Both the position numbers and the translations under genes were made by a program. DNA of 64,000 bases, from positions 1 through 64,000 of the forward strand of contig NZ_QGGG01000005.1 of NCBI RefSeq assembly GCF_003148475.1, in the 5' to 3' direction. The notes beneath the pieces were generated by a model. That model was not told the origin of the DNA and did no database searches. It saw only the letters and a program-made list of their open reading frames with translations. Of the stretch, positions 8,945-16,664 are shown in pieces; position 1 is the first letter of the stretch, and every line of letters begins with the position of its first letter. Source of the DNA: Pseudaminobacter salicylatoxidans. GTDB lineage: Bacteria > Pseudomonadota > Alphaproteobacteria > Rhizobiales > Rhizobiaceae.

Positions 8945-8959
8945 TGATGCATCATGTAT
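8945..8959. promoter_or_regulatory. candidate GntR operator in aminotransferase/gntR intergenic region
   Basis: The 10-base perfect palindrome TGATGCATCA (8945-8954) overlaps a 13-base near-palindrome ATGCAT-C-ATGTAT (8947-8959). It is centrally placed in the 161-base divergent promoter between the aminotransferase and the FCD-type GntR gene, where such regulators usually bind. Confidence 0.4.
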
Positions 8960-9007
8960 TTTAGCCATTGGCGCGTCAAGCCAGTGCGCACGCGAACGGC
9001 ATAGAGC

Positions 9008-9694
9008 ATGGACCCGAACTTCGCCCTAGAGGCACTGGAGCACGAAAATCTCGGCAATACCGTTTACGGGCGGATTGCCGACGCCCTGATAAAGGGCCGA
9101 CTTGCGCCCGATGCGCGGCTGACCATCCGCGATCTGGCGCAATCTCTCGGCACGAGCGTGACGCCGGTGCGCGATGCGATATTGCGTCTGATCCAGGATG
9201 GGGCTCTGGTGCAGAAATCCGCGCGCGACGTCCGCGTGCCGAGGATCACCATCCGGCGCTACAAGGAAATCCGGCAAATTCGCCTGGAGCTTGAAGGACT
9301 GGCGGCGCGCGAAAGTGCGCTGAAAGCCGATCCTGCCGCAATCGCACGCCTGCGCGACCTTATCGCGCGCAACGAGGCGGCAATCGCCGGCAAGGATTGG
9401 CTGGCGGCGCTCGACCTCAACCAGACCTTTCATTTCGCGCTCGCCGAAATCGCCGGCATGCCGGTACTGCGCGGCATACTCTACCGCCTTTGGCTGCAGA
9501 TGGGACCTCTGATCGCCGAATCCTATCAGGCTGGCGGCCGCATCATGATCGACCATCACTACGCGGTGCTGGATGCAATCGCACGGCGCGATCCCGACGC
9601 CGCCGAACAGGCCATTGCGCAGGACATCGGCGACGCGGGCAGGATCATTCTGGAGCGCATGGAACAACGCGAGCCTGAAGCAGCGGCGGAATAG
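9008..9694 (+). CDS. GntR-family regulator, FCD (FadR) subfamily
   Basis: This 228-residue regulator has an N-terminal winged helix (about 15-80, with LTIRDLAQSLGTSVTPVRDAILRL as the recognition region) and an all-helical FCD ligand domain (about 90-210). FCD metal-site features are present: RLELEGLAARESA, NQTFHFALAEIAG and HHYAVLDAIARRDPDAAEQAI. It stands 3 bases upstream of the FAD oxidoreductase gene, so the two are co-transcribed. It is divergent from the aminotransferase and probably represses both until an acidic effector binds. Confidence 0.88.
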   Translation: MDPNFALEALEHENLGNTVYGRIADALIKGRLAPDARLTIRDLAQSLGTSVTPVRDAILRLIQDGALVQKSARDVRVPRITIRRYKEIRQIRLELEGLAARESALKADPAAIARLRDLIARNEAAIAGKDWLAALDLNQTFHFALAEIAGMPVLRGILYRLWLQMGPLIAESYQAGGRIMIDHHYAVLDAIARRDPDAAEQAIAQDIGDAGRIILERMEQREPEAAAE

Positions 9695-9697
9695 CTC

Positions 9698-10807
9698 ATG
9701 GAAAAGGTCGACTGCATCGTTGCCGGCGCCGGCGTCGTGGGGCTGGCAATCGCCCGCGAAGCCGCACGGCGCGGCTGGGAAACGCTGATCCTCGAAGCCG
9801 CCGACGCGATCGGCACGGAAACCAGTTCGCGCAATTCCGAGGTCATCCACGCAGGCATTTATTATCCGGCCGGCAGTCTCAAGGCGAAGCTGTGCGTTGA
9901 GGGCCGCGACAAGCTCTATACCTATGCGCGCGAACGCGGCATCGCGCATCGCCGCTGCGGCAAGCTGATCGTGGCGACGCAGGAAGGCCAGCAGGCCACG
10001 CTGGCCGAAATCGCCAGCAAGGCCAAGGCGTGCGGCGTCACCGACCTTGAAATGCTGAGCGGTGAAAAGGCACGCGAGATGGAGCCGGCACTCAGTTGCA
10101 CCAGCGCCCTGCTCTCGCCTTCCACCGGCATCATCGACAGCCACGGGCTGATGCTTTCGCTGCTTGGCGAAGCCGAGGAGAACGGCGCAGCACTTGCCCT
10201 GAACACATCCGTCGTCTCAGCGCGCGCCGAAGCGCAAGCCATCGTGGTCCAGGCGCGCGACACCACAACCGGAGAAGAGATGGAAATCGCGGCAACGCGC
10301 CTCTTCAATGCCGCCGGTCTCGGGGCAAATCGTCTCGCGCGCTCCATTGACGGTCTCGACCCCCGGCATATTCCACCGCTCAATTATGCGCGCGGCAATT
10401 ATTTCTCGCTTGCACACCGGCCGGTGTTCTCACACCTTATCTATCCGGTTCCGGAACCGGGCGGGCTCGGCGTCCACCTGACTCTCGATCTCAATGGCGG
10501 CATGCGCTTCGGCCCCGATGTCGAATGGGTTGACACCATAGATTATCGCGTGGACCCGCGCCGCGCCGACCATTTCTATGGTGAAATCCGCAAATATTGG
10601 CCCGACCTTGCCGATGGCGGCCTTCAGCCTGCCTATAGCGGCATTCGCCCCAAGCTCGCCGGGCCGGGCCAACCCAATGCCGATTTCGTCATAGAGGGCG
10701 GCGAAACTCATGGCGTTGCCGGCCTCGTGAACCTGTTCGGCATCGAAAGCCCCGGCCTGACCTCCTGCCTCGCCATCGCCGCACATGCGGTCGCCCTGGC
10801 ACAGTAA
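9698..10807 (+). CDS. FAD-dependent oxidoreductase, L-2-hydroxyglutarate oxidase (LhgO)-like
   Basis: This 369-residue flavoenzyme of the DAO superfamily starts with the Rossmann motif [27 protein letters not shown]. The signature [24 protein letters not shown] (residues ~48-70, given as a region) is characteristic of the L-2-hydroxyglutarate dehydrogenase/oxidase group; GNYFSLA and the C-terminal [20 protein letters not shown] also fit. It would oxidise a 2-hydroxy acid to the 2-oxo acid and pass electrons to oxygen or quinone. With the aminotransferase and GntR it forms a small divergon, possibly for an omega-amino acid or glutarate-type intermediate. The exact hydroxy acid is inferred from family only. 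Confidence 0.78.
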   Translation: MEKVDCIVAGAGVVGLAIAREAARRGWETLILEAADAIGTETSSRNSEVIHAGIYYPAGSLKAKLCVEGRDKLYTYARERGIAHRRCGKLIVATQEGQQATLAEIASKAKACGVTDLEMLSGEKAREMEPALSCTSALLSPSTGIIDSHGLMLSLLGEAEENGAALALNTSVVSARAEAQAIVVQARDTTTGEEMEIAATRLFNAAGLGANRLARSIDGLDPRHIPPLNYARGNYFSLAHRPVFSHLIYPVPEPGGLGVHLTLDLNGGMRFGPDVEWVDTIDYRVDPRRADHFYGEIRKYWPDLADGGLQPAYSGIRPKLAGPGQPNADFVIEGGETHGVAGLVNLFGIESPGLTSCLAIAAHAVALAQ

Positions 10808-10876
10808 TCGACCGCCCCGATACACCCGACAACTTGGAAAACGGTATCAGTTCACACACGTAAGTGACCGATTTAC

Positions 10877-10893
10877 TTTGGAATCGTTCCAAA
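10877..10893. promoter_or_regulatory. putative Irr box / iron control element upstream of efeU
   Basis: A perfect inverted repeat TTTGGAA-TCG-TTCCAAA. It matches the rhizobial ICE/Irr consensus TTTAGAA-N3-TTCTAAA except for one symmetrical A-to-G change per arm. It lies 92 bases upstream of the efeU start, with no other gene in the 178-base gap. Irr control of ferrous iron import is the natural reading; a different iron regulator is possible. Confidence 0.6.
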
Positions 10894-10985
10894 AGATCGT
10901 TCTTGTGGAGCCGGCCTTATGGAGTTAAATCCTGACCGCATCCGGAAGCTTTTCCCGGAAGCGAAATCAAACTCCCGAGGCGGCC

Positions 10986-11834
10986 ATGCTGGCTCCATTC
11001 CTTATCATGCTGCGCGAAGGCCTCGAGGCAGCGCTTATTACCAGCATCGTCGCCAGCTATCTGCGTCAGACCGGGCGCTATGAATGGATGCCGGCGGTGT
11101 GGATCGGCATTTTCCTGGCCGTCGCCCTGTCGCTTTTCGCCGGCACCGGACTTTTGCTCATCAGCGCGGAATTTCCGCAGCGCGCGCAGGAACTGTTCGA
11201 AGCGGGCGTCGGCATCGTCGCCGTTTTCGTGCTTGTCTCCATGGTGTTCTGGATGCGCAAGGCATCCGCGTCCATCAAGTCCGAGCTGCATGGCTCCATC
11301 GACGCAGCGCTTGCCACCCCCGCAGGCGCGACGTGGGCACTGATCGGAATGGTTTTCATCGCCGTGGCACGCGAGGGTCTGGAATCGGTTTTCTTCCTGC
11401 TGGCCATCTTCCAGCAGAGCACCGGCCCGCAGGCGCCACTCGGCGCGCTGGCCGGCGTGCTGGTGGCGGTGGCGCTGGGCTATGCCATCTATCTGGGCGG
11501 CGTGAGGATCAATCTGCGCCGTTTCTTCCGCTGGACCGGCATCTTCATCCTCATCGTCGCCGCGGGCATCCTGTCCAGCGCGCTGCGCAACCTGCATGAG
11601 GCCGGGCTCTGGAACGGCCTTCAGGCGCGCGTCTACGACCTCAGCGAGATATTGCCGGTGTCGAGCCCGATCGGCACCGTCCTGTCTGGCATCCTCAACT
11701 ATCAGGATTCGCCGACGGTCGGCGAAGTCATTGTCTATGTCGTATTCCTGGCGGTCACGCTGGTGCTGTTCCTGCGGCCGCTGCCGCAACGCCCCGCCGT
11801 GACCGTGCGGACGGCCGGAAACATGCAAGGTTAG
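10986..11834 (+). CDS. efeU: ferrous iron permease EfeU (FTR1/OFeT family)
   Basis: This 282-residue inner-membrane permease has about seven transmembrane segments and imports iron handed over by EfeO. The two REGLE motifs that define the FTR1/OFeT family are at residues 10-14 and 129-133. The start at 10986 follows CGAGG by six bases. It leads the efeU-efeO-efeB-efeO2 operon, with only 8 bases to the next gene. Confidence 0.93.
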   Translation: MLAPFLIMLREGLEAALITSIVASYLRQTGRYEWMPAVWIGIFLAVALSLFAGTGLLLISAEFPQRAQELFEAGVGIVAVFVLVSMVFWMRKASASIKSELHGSIDAALATPAGATWALIGMVFIAVAREGLESVFFLLAIFQQSTGPQAPLGALAGVLVAVALGYAIYLGGVRINLRRFFRWTGIFILIVAAGILSSALRNLHEAGLWNGLQARVYDLSEILPVSSPIGTVLSGILNYQDSPTVGEVIVYVVFLAVTLVLFLRPLPQRPAVTVRTAGNMQG

Positions 11835-11842
11835 GCTGAAAC

Positions 11843-13030
11843 ATGTCGGCATCCGAAAAGAGCACGCACAAGGCCCCCTCCTCTGCTCTCATGCGCCTTG
11901 CCGCCGCCGGAGCGGGCGTGCTGATGATCGCGGCAGCGGGCGCCTTCTATCATGCGAGCCGGATGACGCAGCCGCAGACGGTGGGCGAAGTCTACCGCGT
12001 GGAGGTCGGCGCGCGCGCCTGCGAGCCCAATGCGATCACCGTCGCCGCCGGCCGCAACACCTTCGAGATCCACAATGCTTCCGACCGCCCGGTCGAATGG
12101 GAAATCCTGTCGGGTGTCATGGTCGTGGCTGAGCGTGAGAACATCGCACCAGGCTTCAGACAGACGCTGACGGCAAATCTCGCGCCCGGCAGCTACGAGA
12201 TCACCTGCGGCCTGCTCTCCAATCCACGCGGTACGCTGACGGTCACGCCTTCCGAAGCCTATGCGGCGGCAGCCGCACGCCCGACGCTGAAAGCCTTCAT
12301 TGGTCCGCTGTCGGAATACAAGGTCTATCTCGCCATGCAGGGGTCGGCGCTGGTGAGTTCCGTCACCGCGCTTGCCGAAGCGATCGAGGCTGGAGACCTG
12401 GAACAGGCGCGCAGCCTCTATCAGGCGGCCCGCACGCCTTACAACCGTATCGAGGCGGTGACCGACCGTATCTCCGACCTCAAGAACGCCATTGATCCGG
12501 TCGCCGACTATCTCGAAAAGCGCGAAGAAGACCCCGCTTTCACCGGCTTCCACCGCATCGAATACGGTTTGTTTTCAGCGGGCAGCACAGATGGCCTCGC
12601 ACCGGTCGCTGAAAAGCTGGTTGCCGACGTGACGGCGCTGAAGCAGCGGCTGCGCGAAATGAAGCTGGGGCCGGAAGACCTTGCCAACAGTGCCGCCAAC
12701 CTGGCGACCCGGCTGGCCGAAGGACCGGCAAGCCATGGTGCAAGCCGTTATGCCGGCACCGACCTTGCCGAACTCAGCGACAATCTCGACGGGCTGGCCA
12801 AGATGGCCGGTTTGCTCAAGCCGGTCCTGTCGGAAGCCGCGCCAGACGTGGCCAGGGATGTCGACGAAAAGCTTAGCGCCACGCGAACGGCGCTCGACAC
12901 GTTCAAGGGGGCCAATGGCTTCCCGACCTTCGACAAGGTCGACGAGGCCGCACGCAAGGCGCTCGCCAAATCCTTCGAGGATCTGGCCGCGGCGCTCTCG
13001 CGTATCAATCAGGCTGTCGGATTAGGGTGA
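11843..13030 (+). CDS. efeO: iron uptake protein EfeO, cupredoxin plus M75 (imelysin-like) domains
   Basis: This 395-residue periplasmic component of the EfeUOB ferrous iron system is anchored or exported by a hydrophobic segment at about 18-36. A cupredoxin domain (about 48-136, with Cys60 and Cys122) is followed by the M75 domain, which carries the HxxE metal motif as HRIE at 237-240 inside GFHRIEYGLF. It is thought to bind ferrous iron and deliver it to EfeU. Its stop overlaps the region where efeB starts, so translation is coupled. Confidence 0.92.
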   Translation: MSASEKSTHKAPSSALMRLAAAGAGVLMIAAAGAFYHASRMTQPQTVGEVYRVEVGARACEPNAITVAAGRNTFEIHNASDRPVEWEILSGVMVVAERENIAPGFRQTLTANLAPGSYEITCGLLSNPRGTLTVTPSEAYAAAAARPTLKAFIGPLSEYKVYLAMQGSALVSSVTALAEAIEAGDLEQARSLYQAARTPYNRIEAVTDRISDLKNAIDPVADYLEKREEDPAFTGFHRIEYGLFSAGSTDGLAPVAEKLVADVTALKQRLREMKLGPEDLANSAANLATRLAEGPASHGASRYAGTDLAELSDNLDGLAKMAGLLKPVLSEAAPDVARDVDEKLSATRTALDTFKGANGFPTFDKVDEAARKALAKSFEDLAAALSRINQAVGLG

Positions 13031-13035
13031 AGACG

Positions 13036-14376
13036 ATGAGCAGCAAACCCGGCGGTTGCCCGTTTCAGGCCAGCAGGCGTGACCTGCTGAAGGGGCTTGG
13101 CCTCGCGGCCGGTGGCGGCCTCGCTGCCGGCTTCACACAGGACCACGCATTCGCGGCGGAAACCCCATCACATCGGCACGTCACCGACGCGCCCGTGGGG
13201 GATGGCGACTTCGATCAGCGCCAGCCATATCTCGGGATCCATCAGGCGGGCATCGTGACGCCGCGCCCGAGTTGCGGAATGATCGCGGCCTTCGATGTGC
13301 TCGCGCCCCAACCGGAAGACCTCGAGCGGTTGCTGCGCAAACTGACCGAGCGCATCGCTTTCCTGACCCAGGGCGGCCGGACACCGGAACTGGACCCCAA
13401 GCTGCCGCCGTCCGATTCCGGCATTCTCGGCCCCGAGGTCAAGCCGGACAATCTGACCATCACCGTGTCGCTCGGCGCATCCTTCTTCGACGACCGGCCA
13501 TGGCTTGCTCCTCTCAAGCCGCGCAAGCTCGTGCGCATGACCAGGTTTCCCAACGACGCGCTGGACCGGTCGATCTGCCACGGCGACATCACGCTACAGC
13601 TTTGCGCCAACACGCAGGACACCACCATCCATGCCCTGCGCGACATCGTTAAAACCATGTCGGACCAGATGGTGCTGCGCTGGAAGCAGGAGGGCAATGT
13701 GCCCGCCATCCAGCCCTCGGCTGACGGCACGGTGCAGAGCGCACGCAATTTCCTGGGTTTCCGCGACGGATCGGCCAATCCCGATTCGGAAGACCACGGG
13801 CTGATGAAACGGATTGTCTGGGTCGGCGCAGACAACCGGGAACCGAACTGGGCGACTGGCGGCACCTATCAGGCGGTGCGCATCATCCGCAACTTCGTCG
13901 AGCGCTGGGACCGTACGCCACTGGGCGAGCAGGAGCGCATCTTCGGACGGGTGAAGACCACCGGCGCCCCCCTGGGCGGTGGCGAGAGCGAATTCGATGT
14001 GCCGGATTATGCGCAAGACCCGGATGGCGGGATCACGCCTCTGGACGCGCATATCCGGCTTGCCAATCCGCGCACGCCCGGCAGCGAGGAAAACCTGATC
14101 CTGCGCCGGCCGTTCAACTATTCCAACGGGGTGACGAAGTCCGGGCAGCTCGACCAGGGACTGCTCTTCATCTGCTACCAGGCCGATCTGGAAAAAGGCT
14201 TCATCGCCGTACAACGGCGGCTCGATGGCGAACCGCTCGAAGAATATCTGAAGCCGGTCGGCGGTGGCTATTTCTACACCCTTCCCGGCATCATCGACAA
14301 AAACGACTATCTCGGCAGCCAGCTCGTGCAAGCCATCGCCGAAAACGCTTCCATGCGCAGCAGCAATCAGGAGTAG
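13036..14376 (+). CDS. efeB: deferrochelatase/DyP-type peroxidase EfeB, Tat-exported
   Basis: This ~446-residue periplasmic heme peroxidase is the third member of the EfeUOB system. A twin-arginine signal (SRRDLLKGLGLAAGGG, Arg14-Arg15 in this numbering) shows export as a folded heme protein. The DyP motif GFRDG is at about 241-245. The ATG at 13036 is chosen because AGGGTG stands six bases ahead; a GTG at 13027 overlapping the efeO stop is the alternative and adds three residues. Proposed roles in the family are iron oxidation and extraction of iron from heme. Confidence 0.92.
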   Translation: MSSKPGGCPFQASRRDLLKGLGLAAGGGLAAGFTQDHAFAAETPSHRHVTDAPVGDGDFDQRQPYLGIHQAGIVTPRPSCGMIAAFDVLAPQPEDLERLLRKLTERIAFLTQGGRTPELDPKLPPSDSGILGPEVKPDNLTITVSLGASFFDDRPWLAPLKPRKLVRMTRFPNDALDRSICHGDITLQLCANTQDTTIHALRDIVKTMSDQMVLRWKQEGNVPAIQPSADGTVQSARNFLGFRDGSANPDSEDHGLMKRIVWVGADNREPNWATGGTYQAVRIIRNFVERWDRTPLGEQERIFGRVKTTGAPLGGGESEFDVPDYAQDPDGGITPLDAHIRLANPRTPGSEENLILRRPFNYSNGVTKSGQLDQGLLFICYQADLEKGFIAVQRRLDGEPLEEYLKPVGGGYFYTLPGIIDKNDYLGSQLVQAIAENASMRSSNQE

Positions 14377-14380
14377 GGAA

Positions 14381-15202
14381 ATGCACATGAGACATCTTTT
14401 CGCGGCCGGCGCGCTCGCCGTCCTGCTTGCCGGGCCGGCACAAGCGGCTGGCGAACCGAGCCTCGATCTGGTCGAGCCGATCGCCGACTACAAAATTTAT
14501 GTTTCGGAGAAGCTTCAGAAGCTGGTGGCCGACACCACTGCTTTCACCGATGCCGTCAAGGCAGGCGACATCGACAAGGCCAAGGCGCTTTTCGCCCCGA
14601 CCCGCATGAGCTACGAAGCCATCGAACCGATCGCCGAGCTGTTCAGCGACCTCGACGCTTCCATCGACTCGCGCGCCGACGACTATGAGCAAGGCGAAAA
14701 AGACCCGGCCTTCCCCGGCTTCCATCGCATCGAATACGGCCTGTGGGAGCAGAATTCGACCGAGGGGCTCGCTCCCATCGCCGACAAGCTGCTGGCCGAC
14801 GTGAAGGATCTGGACAAGCGCATCGCCGACCTGACGCTGCCGCCCGAAACGGTGGTGGGCGGCGCGGCCGTATTGATGGAAGAAGTGGCGGCAACCAAGA
14901 TCTCGGGCGAGGAAGACCGCTACAGCCACACCGATCTATGGGACTTCAAGGGCAATTTCGATGGTTCGCGCAAGATCTTCGATCTGATGCGTCCGCTGAT
15001 CGAGGAGAAGGAAGGCGAGTTCGTCACCAAGGTGTCCGGCAATTTCGATACGGTCGAGACAACGCTGGCAAAGTACAAGGCCGGCGATGGCTATGAAACC
15101 TACGACAAGCTGAGCGAAGACGACCGCAAGGTTCTGGCCGCCGCCGTCAACACGCTGGCCGAAGACCTCTCGACCCTGCGCGGCAAGCTCGGCCTCGACT
15201 GA
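14381..15202 (+). CDS. second M75/imelysin-like iron-binding protein (EfeM-like)
   Basis: This 273-residue secreted protein has a Sec signal peptide ending at AQAA (about residue 23) followed by a single M75 domain with HRIE at 115-118. Its start at 14381 has CAGGAGTAGGGA upstream; a longer frame from 14264 runs inside efeB and is not real. It is homologous to the C-terminal domain of the upstream EfeO but lacks the cupredoxin domain, matching the EfeM form. Four bases separate it from efeB, so it is co-transcribed. It probably widens ferrous iron capture in the periplasm. Confidence 0.88.
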   Translation: MHMRHLFAAGALAVLLAGPAQAAGEPSLDLVEPIADYKIYVSEKLQKLVADTTAFTDAVKAGDIDKAKALFAPTRMSYEAIEPIAELFSDLDASIDSRADDYEQGEKDPAFPGFHRIEYGLWEQNSTEGLAPIADKLLADVKDLDKRIADLTLPPETVVGGAAVLMEEVAATKISGEEDRYSHTDLWDFKGNFDGSRKIFDLMRPLIEEKEGEFVTKVSGNFDTVETTLAKYKAGDGYETYDKLSEDDRKVLAAAVNTLAEDLSTLRGKLGLD

Positions 15203-15227
15203 GCCAGCGACTTCAACCACTGAAACG

Positions 15228-15257
15228 AGGCCTGGCTGCTCGATTGCAACCGGGCCT
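15228..15257 (+). terminator. likely terminator of the efe operon
   Basis: A stem formed by AGGCC/GGCCT, GG/CC and TGC/GCA with a wobble pair and one mismatch, a 6-base loop, then TTTT. It is 26 bases after the last efe-operon gene. Confidence 0.55.
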
Positions 15258-15601
15258 TTTCACCATCTGGTGCACTTTGCATGGCGGAACCCCGATGCTC
15301 CTCCACGATACGAAGGTAGCAGAGCCATCCGTTTGCGGCGGCTGATCACCGCGCGTAATATTTTGTAAGAATCGCAATTGCATCCTGGCGTCGCATTCAG
15401 GCCTGATTTTTACGGCGAGCCTGAGATGATATGCCATGCTGCGGGTTGCTTCGCTTCCTGCAGGCAACATCCATGACGGTCAAATCAGGTGATCGTCTTG
15501 GAACCTAAACCGATCGATAACCATATTGATCGCGAAATACGCATTTAGGACAATTTCCGGTGGCAGGTTCCGCCCGCCAGATCGCAGCAGAAAGCCGTTC
15601 A
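15258..15601. other. gene-poor intergenic region upstream of the EEP hydrolase
   Basis: About 340 bases without a supported gene. Short frames on both strands have no ribosome binding site and no recognisable protein character. The segment 15490-15545 is AT-richer and contains GATCGATAACCATATTGATC, an imperfect inverted repeat that could be part of the promoter of the next gene. Nothing else was seen. Confidence 0.4.
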
Positions 15602-16444
15602 ATGCATCAGCCGAAACAACGTACTGTCGACAGAATGGGGAAATTCGGACCACTGATGGTTTCCACCCTTCGACAGGAACGCAAGTCCTATCGCGCCGAG
15701 ACGGCCGTACCGCACGGGGAAGGCCTGCTCATTGCCTCCTACAATGTCCATAAATGCGTCGGCACCGACGGCAGGTTTGATCCGGGACGTATCCTGTCCG
15801 TCATCCGCGAGATCAATGCCGATGTGATCGCGCTTCAGGAGGCGGACGAGCGCTTTGGCGAACGTGCGGCTCTTCTCGATCTCGAATCCCTGAAAAGACA
15901 AAGCGGCCTTGCCGCCGTTCGCCTGCCGGTACCGCGCAAGGGGCATGGCTGGCATGGCAACGTGGTTCTGGCGCGCGACGCCGAGGTGACAGCAACGCAC
16001 CAGATCGCCTTGCCCGGAGTGGAACCGCGTGGCGCGCTGATGGTTGATCTGACGCTGCCGGCCGGACCGCTGCGCGTCATCGCCGCTCATCTCGGCCTTT
16101 TGCGCCGCTCGCGCGCGCAGCAGGTGGAAGCGCTGCTCTCGGCCGCCCAGGCCAAGGATACCCGCCCAACCCTCCTGATGGGCGACCTCAACGAATGGCG
16201 GTTGGGCCGGCGCTCATCGCTGCTCGGCCTGCATCCCGTGTTCGGACCGCTTCACGCCTCGGTGCCGAGTTTTCCGTCGCGCTTTCCGGTGTGGGCGCTC
16301 GACCGGGTGCTGGCCAATCCGCATCATCTGGTTTCCAGCGTTGAAATCCACGACACGCCGCTGGCGAGGGTCGCCTCCGACCACCTGCCCATCAAGGCCC
16401 GGATCAATCTGAACGCCATGCAGGAACAGACACAGGCCGCCTGA
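15602..16444 (+). CDS. endonuclease/exonuclease/phosphatase (EEP) family hydrolase
   Basis: This ~280-residue metal-dependent phosphoesterase has the EEP landmarks: LLIASYNVHKCVG, VIALQEADER with the metal-binding Glu, the GNVVLAR region, HLGLLRRSRAQQV with its His, LLMGDLNEW and the terminal ASDHLPI with the catalytic Asp-His pair. No signal peptide or membrane segment is obvious, so it is probably cytoplasmic or peripheral. The start is uncertain: 15602 is a reasonable ATG, with GTG 15560 and ATG 15635 or 15656 as alternatives. Substrate (nucleic acid, phosphoinositide-like or other phosphodiester) cannot be told. It stands alone between operons. Confidence 0.8.
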   Translation: MHQPKQRTVDRMGKFGPLMVSTLRQERKSYRAETAVPHGEGLLIASYNVHKCVGTDGRFDPGRILSVIREINADVIALQEADERFGERAALLDLESLKRQSGLAAVRLPVPRKGHGWHGNVVLARDAEVTATHQIALPGVEPRGALMVDLTLPAGPLRVIAAHLGLLRRSRAQQVEALLSAAQAKDTRPTLLMGDLNEWRLGRRSSLLGLHPVFGPLHASVPSFPSRFPVWALDRVLANPHHLVSSVEIHDTPLARVASDHLPIKARINLNAMQEQTQAA

Positions 16445-16664
16445 CGGCGGACGCAGCCTGCAAATATCGCCCGAGCGCCTCCAACCGCAAGCTGCTACGT
16501 ACCATATATGCTGAGGCAGCACGTTGAGGCAGGCGGCTTGCTTTTCCGCCAATGTCCTGCGAAACCGCGATGACAGAAGCTCCAGGCACAGCGCGCCCAA
16601 TTCAGCAAGAACCGGAAAGGTCCGGTCGCGCCAGACCCGGAGCATGAATCAGGGAAGGAACATC

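Noticed and set aside
10919-11080. Short ORF from an ATG at 10919 overlapping the efeU start
   Set aside because: It is in a different frame from efeU, the ribosome binding site is weak and most of it lies within efeU coding sequence. More likely chance.
15490-15560. EcfG-type promoter from a GGAAC word at about 15499
   Set aside because: No CGTT -10 element at the proper spacing was found.
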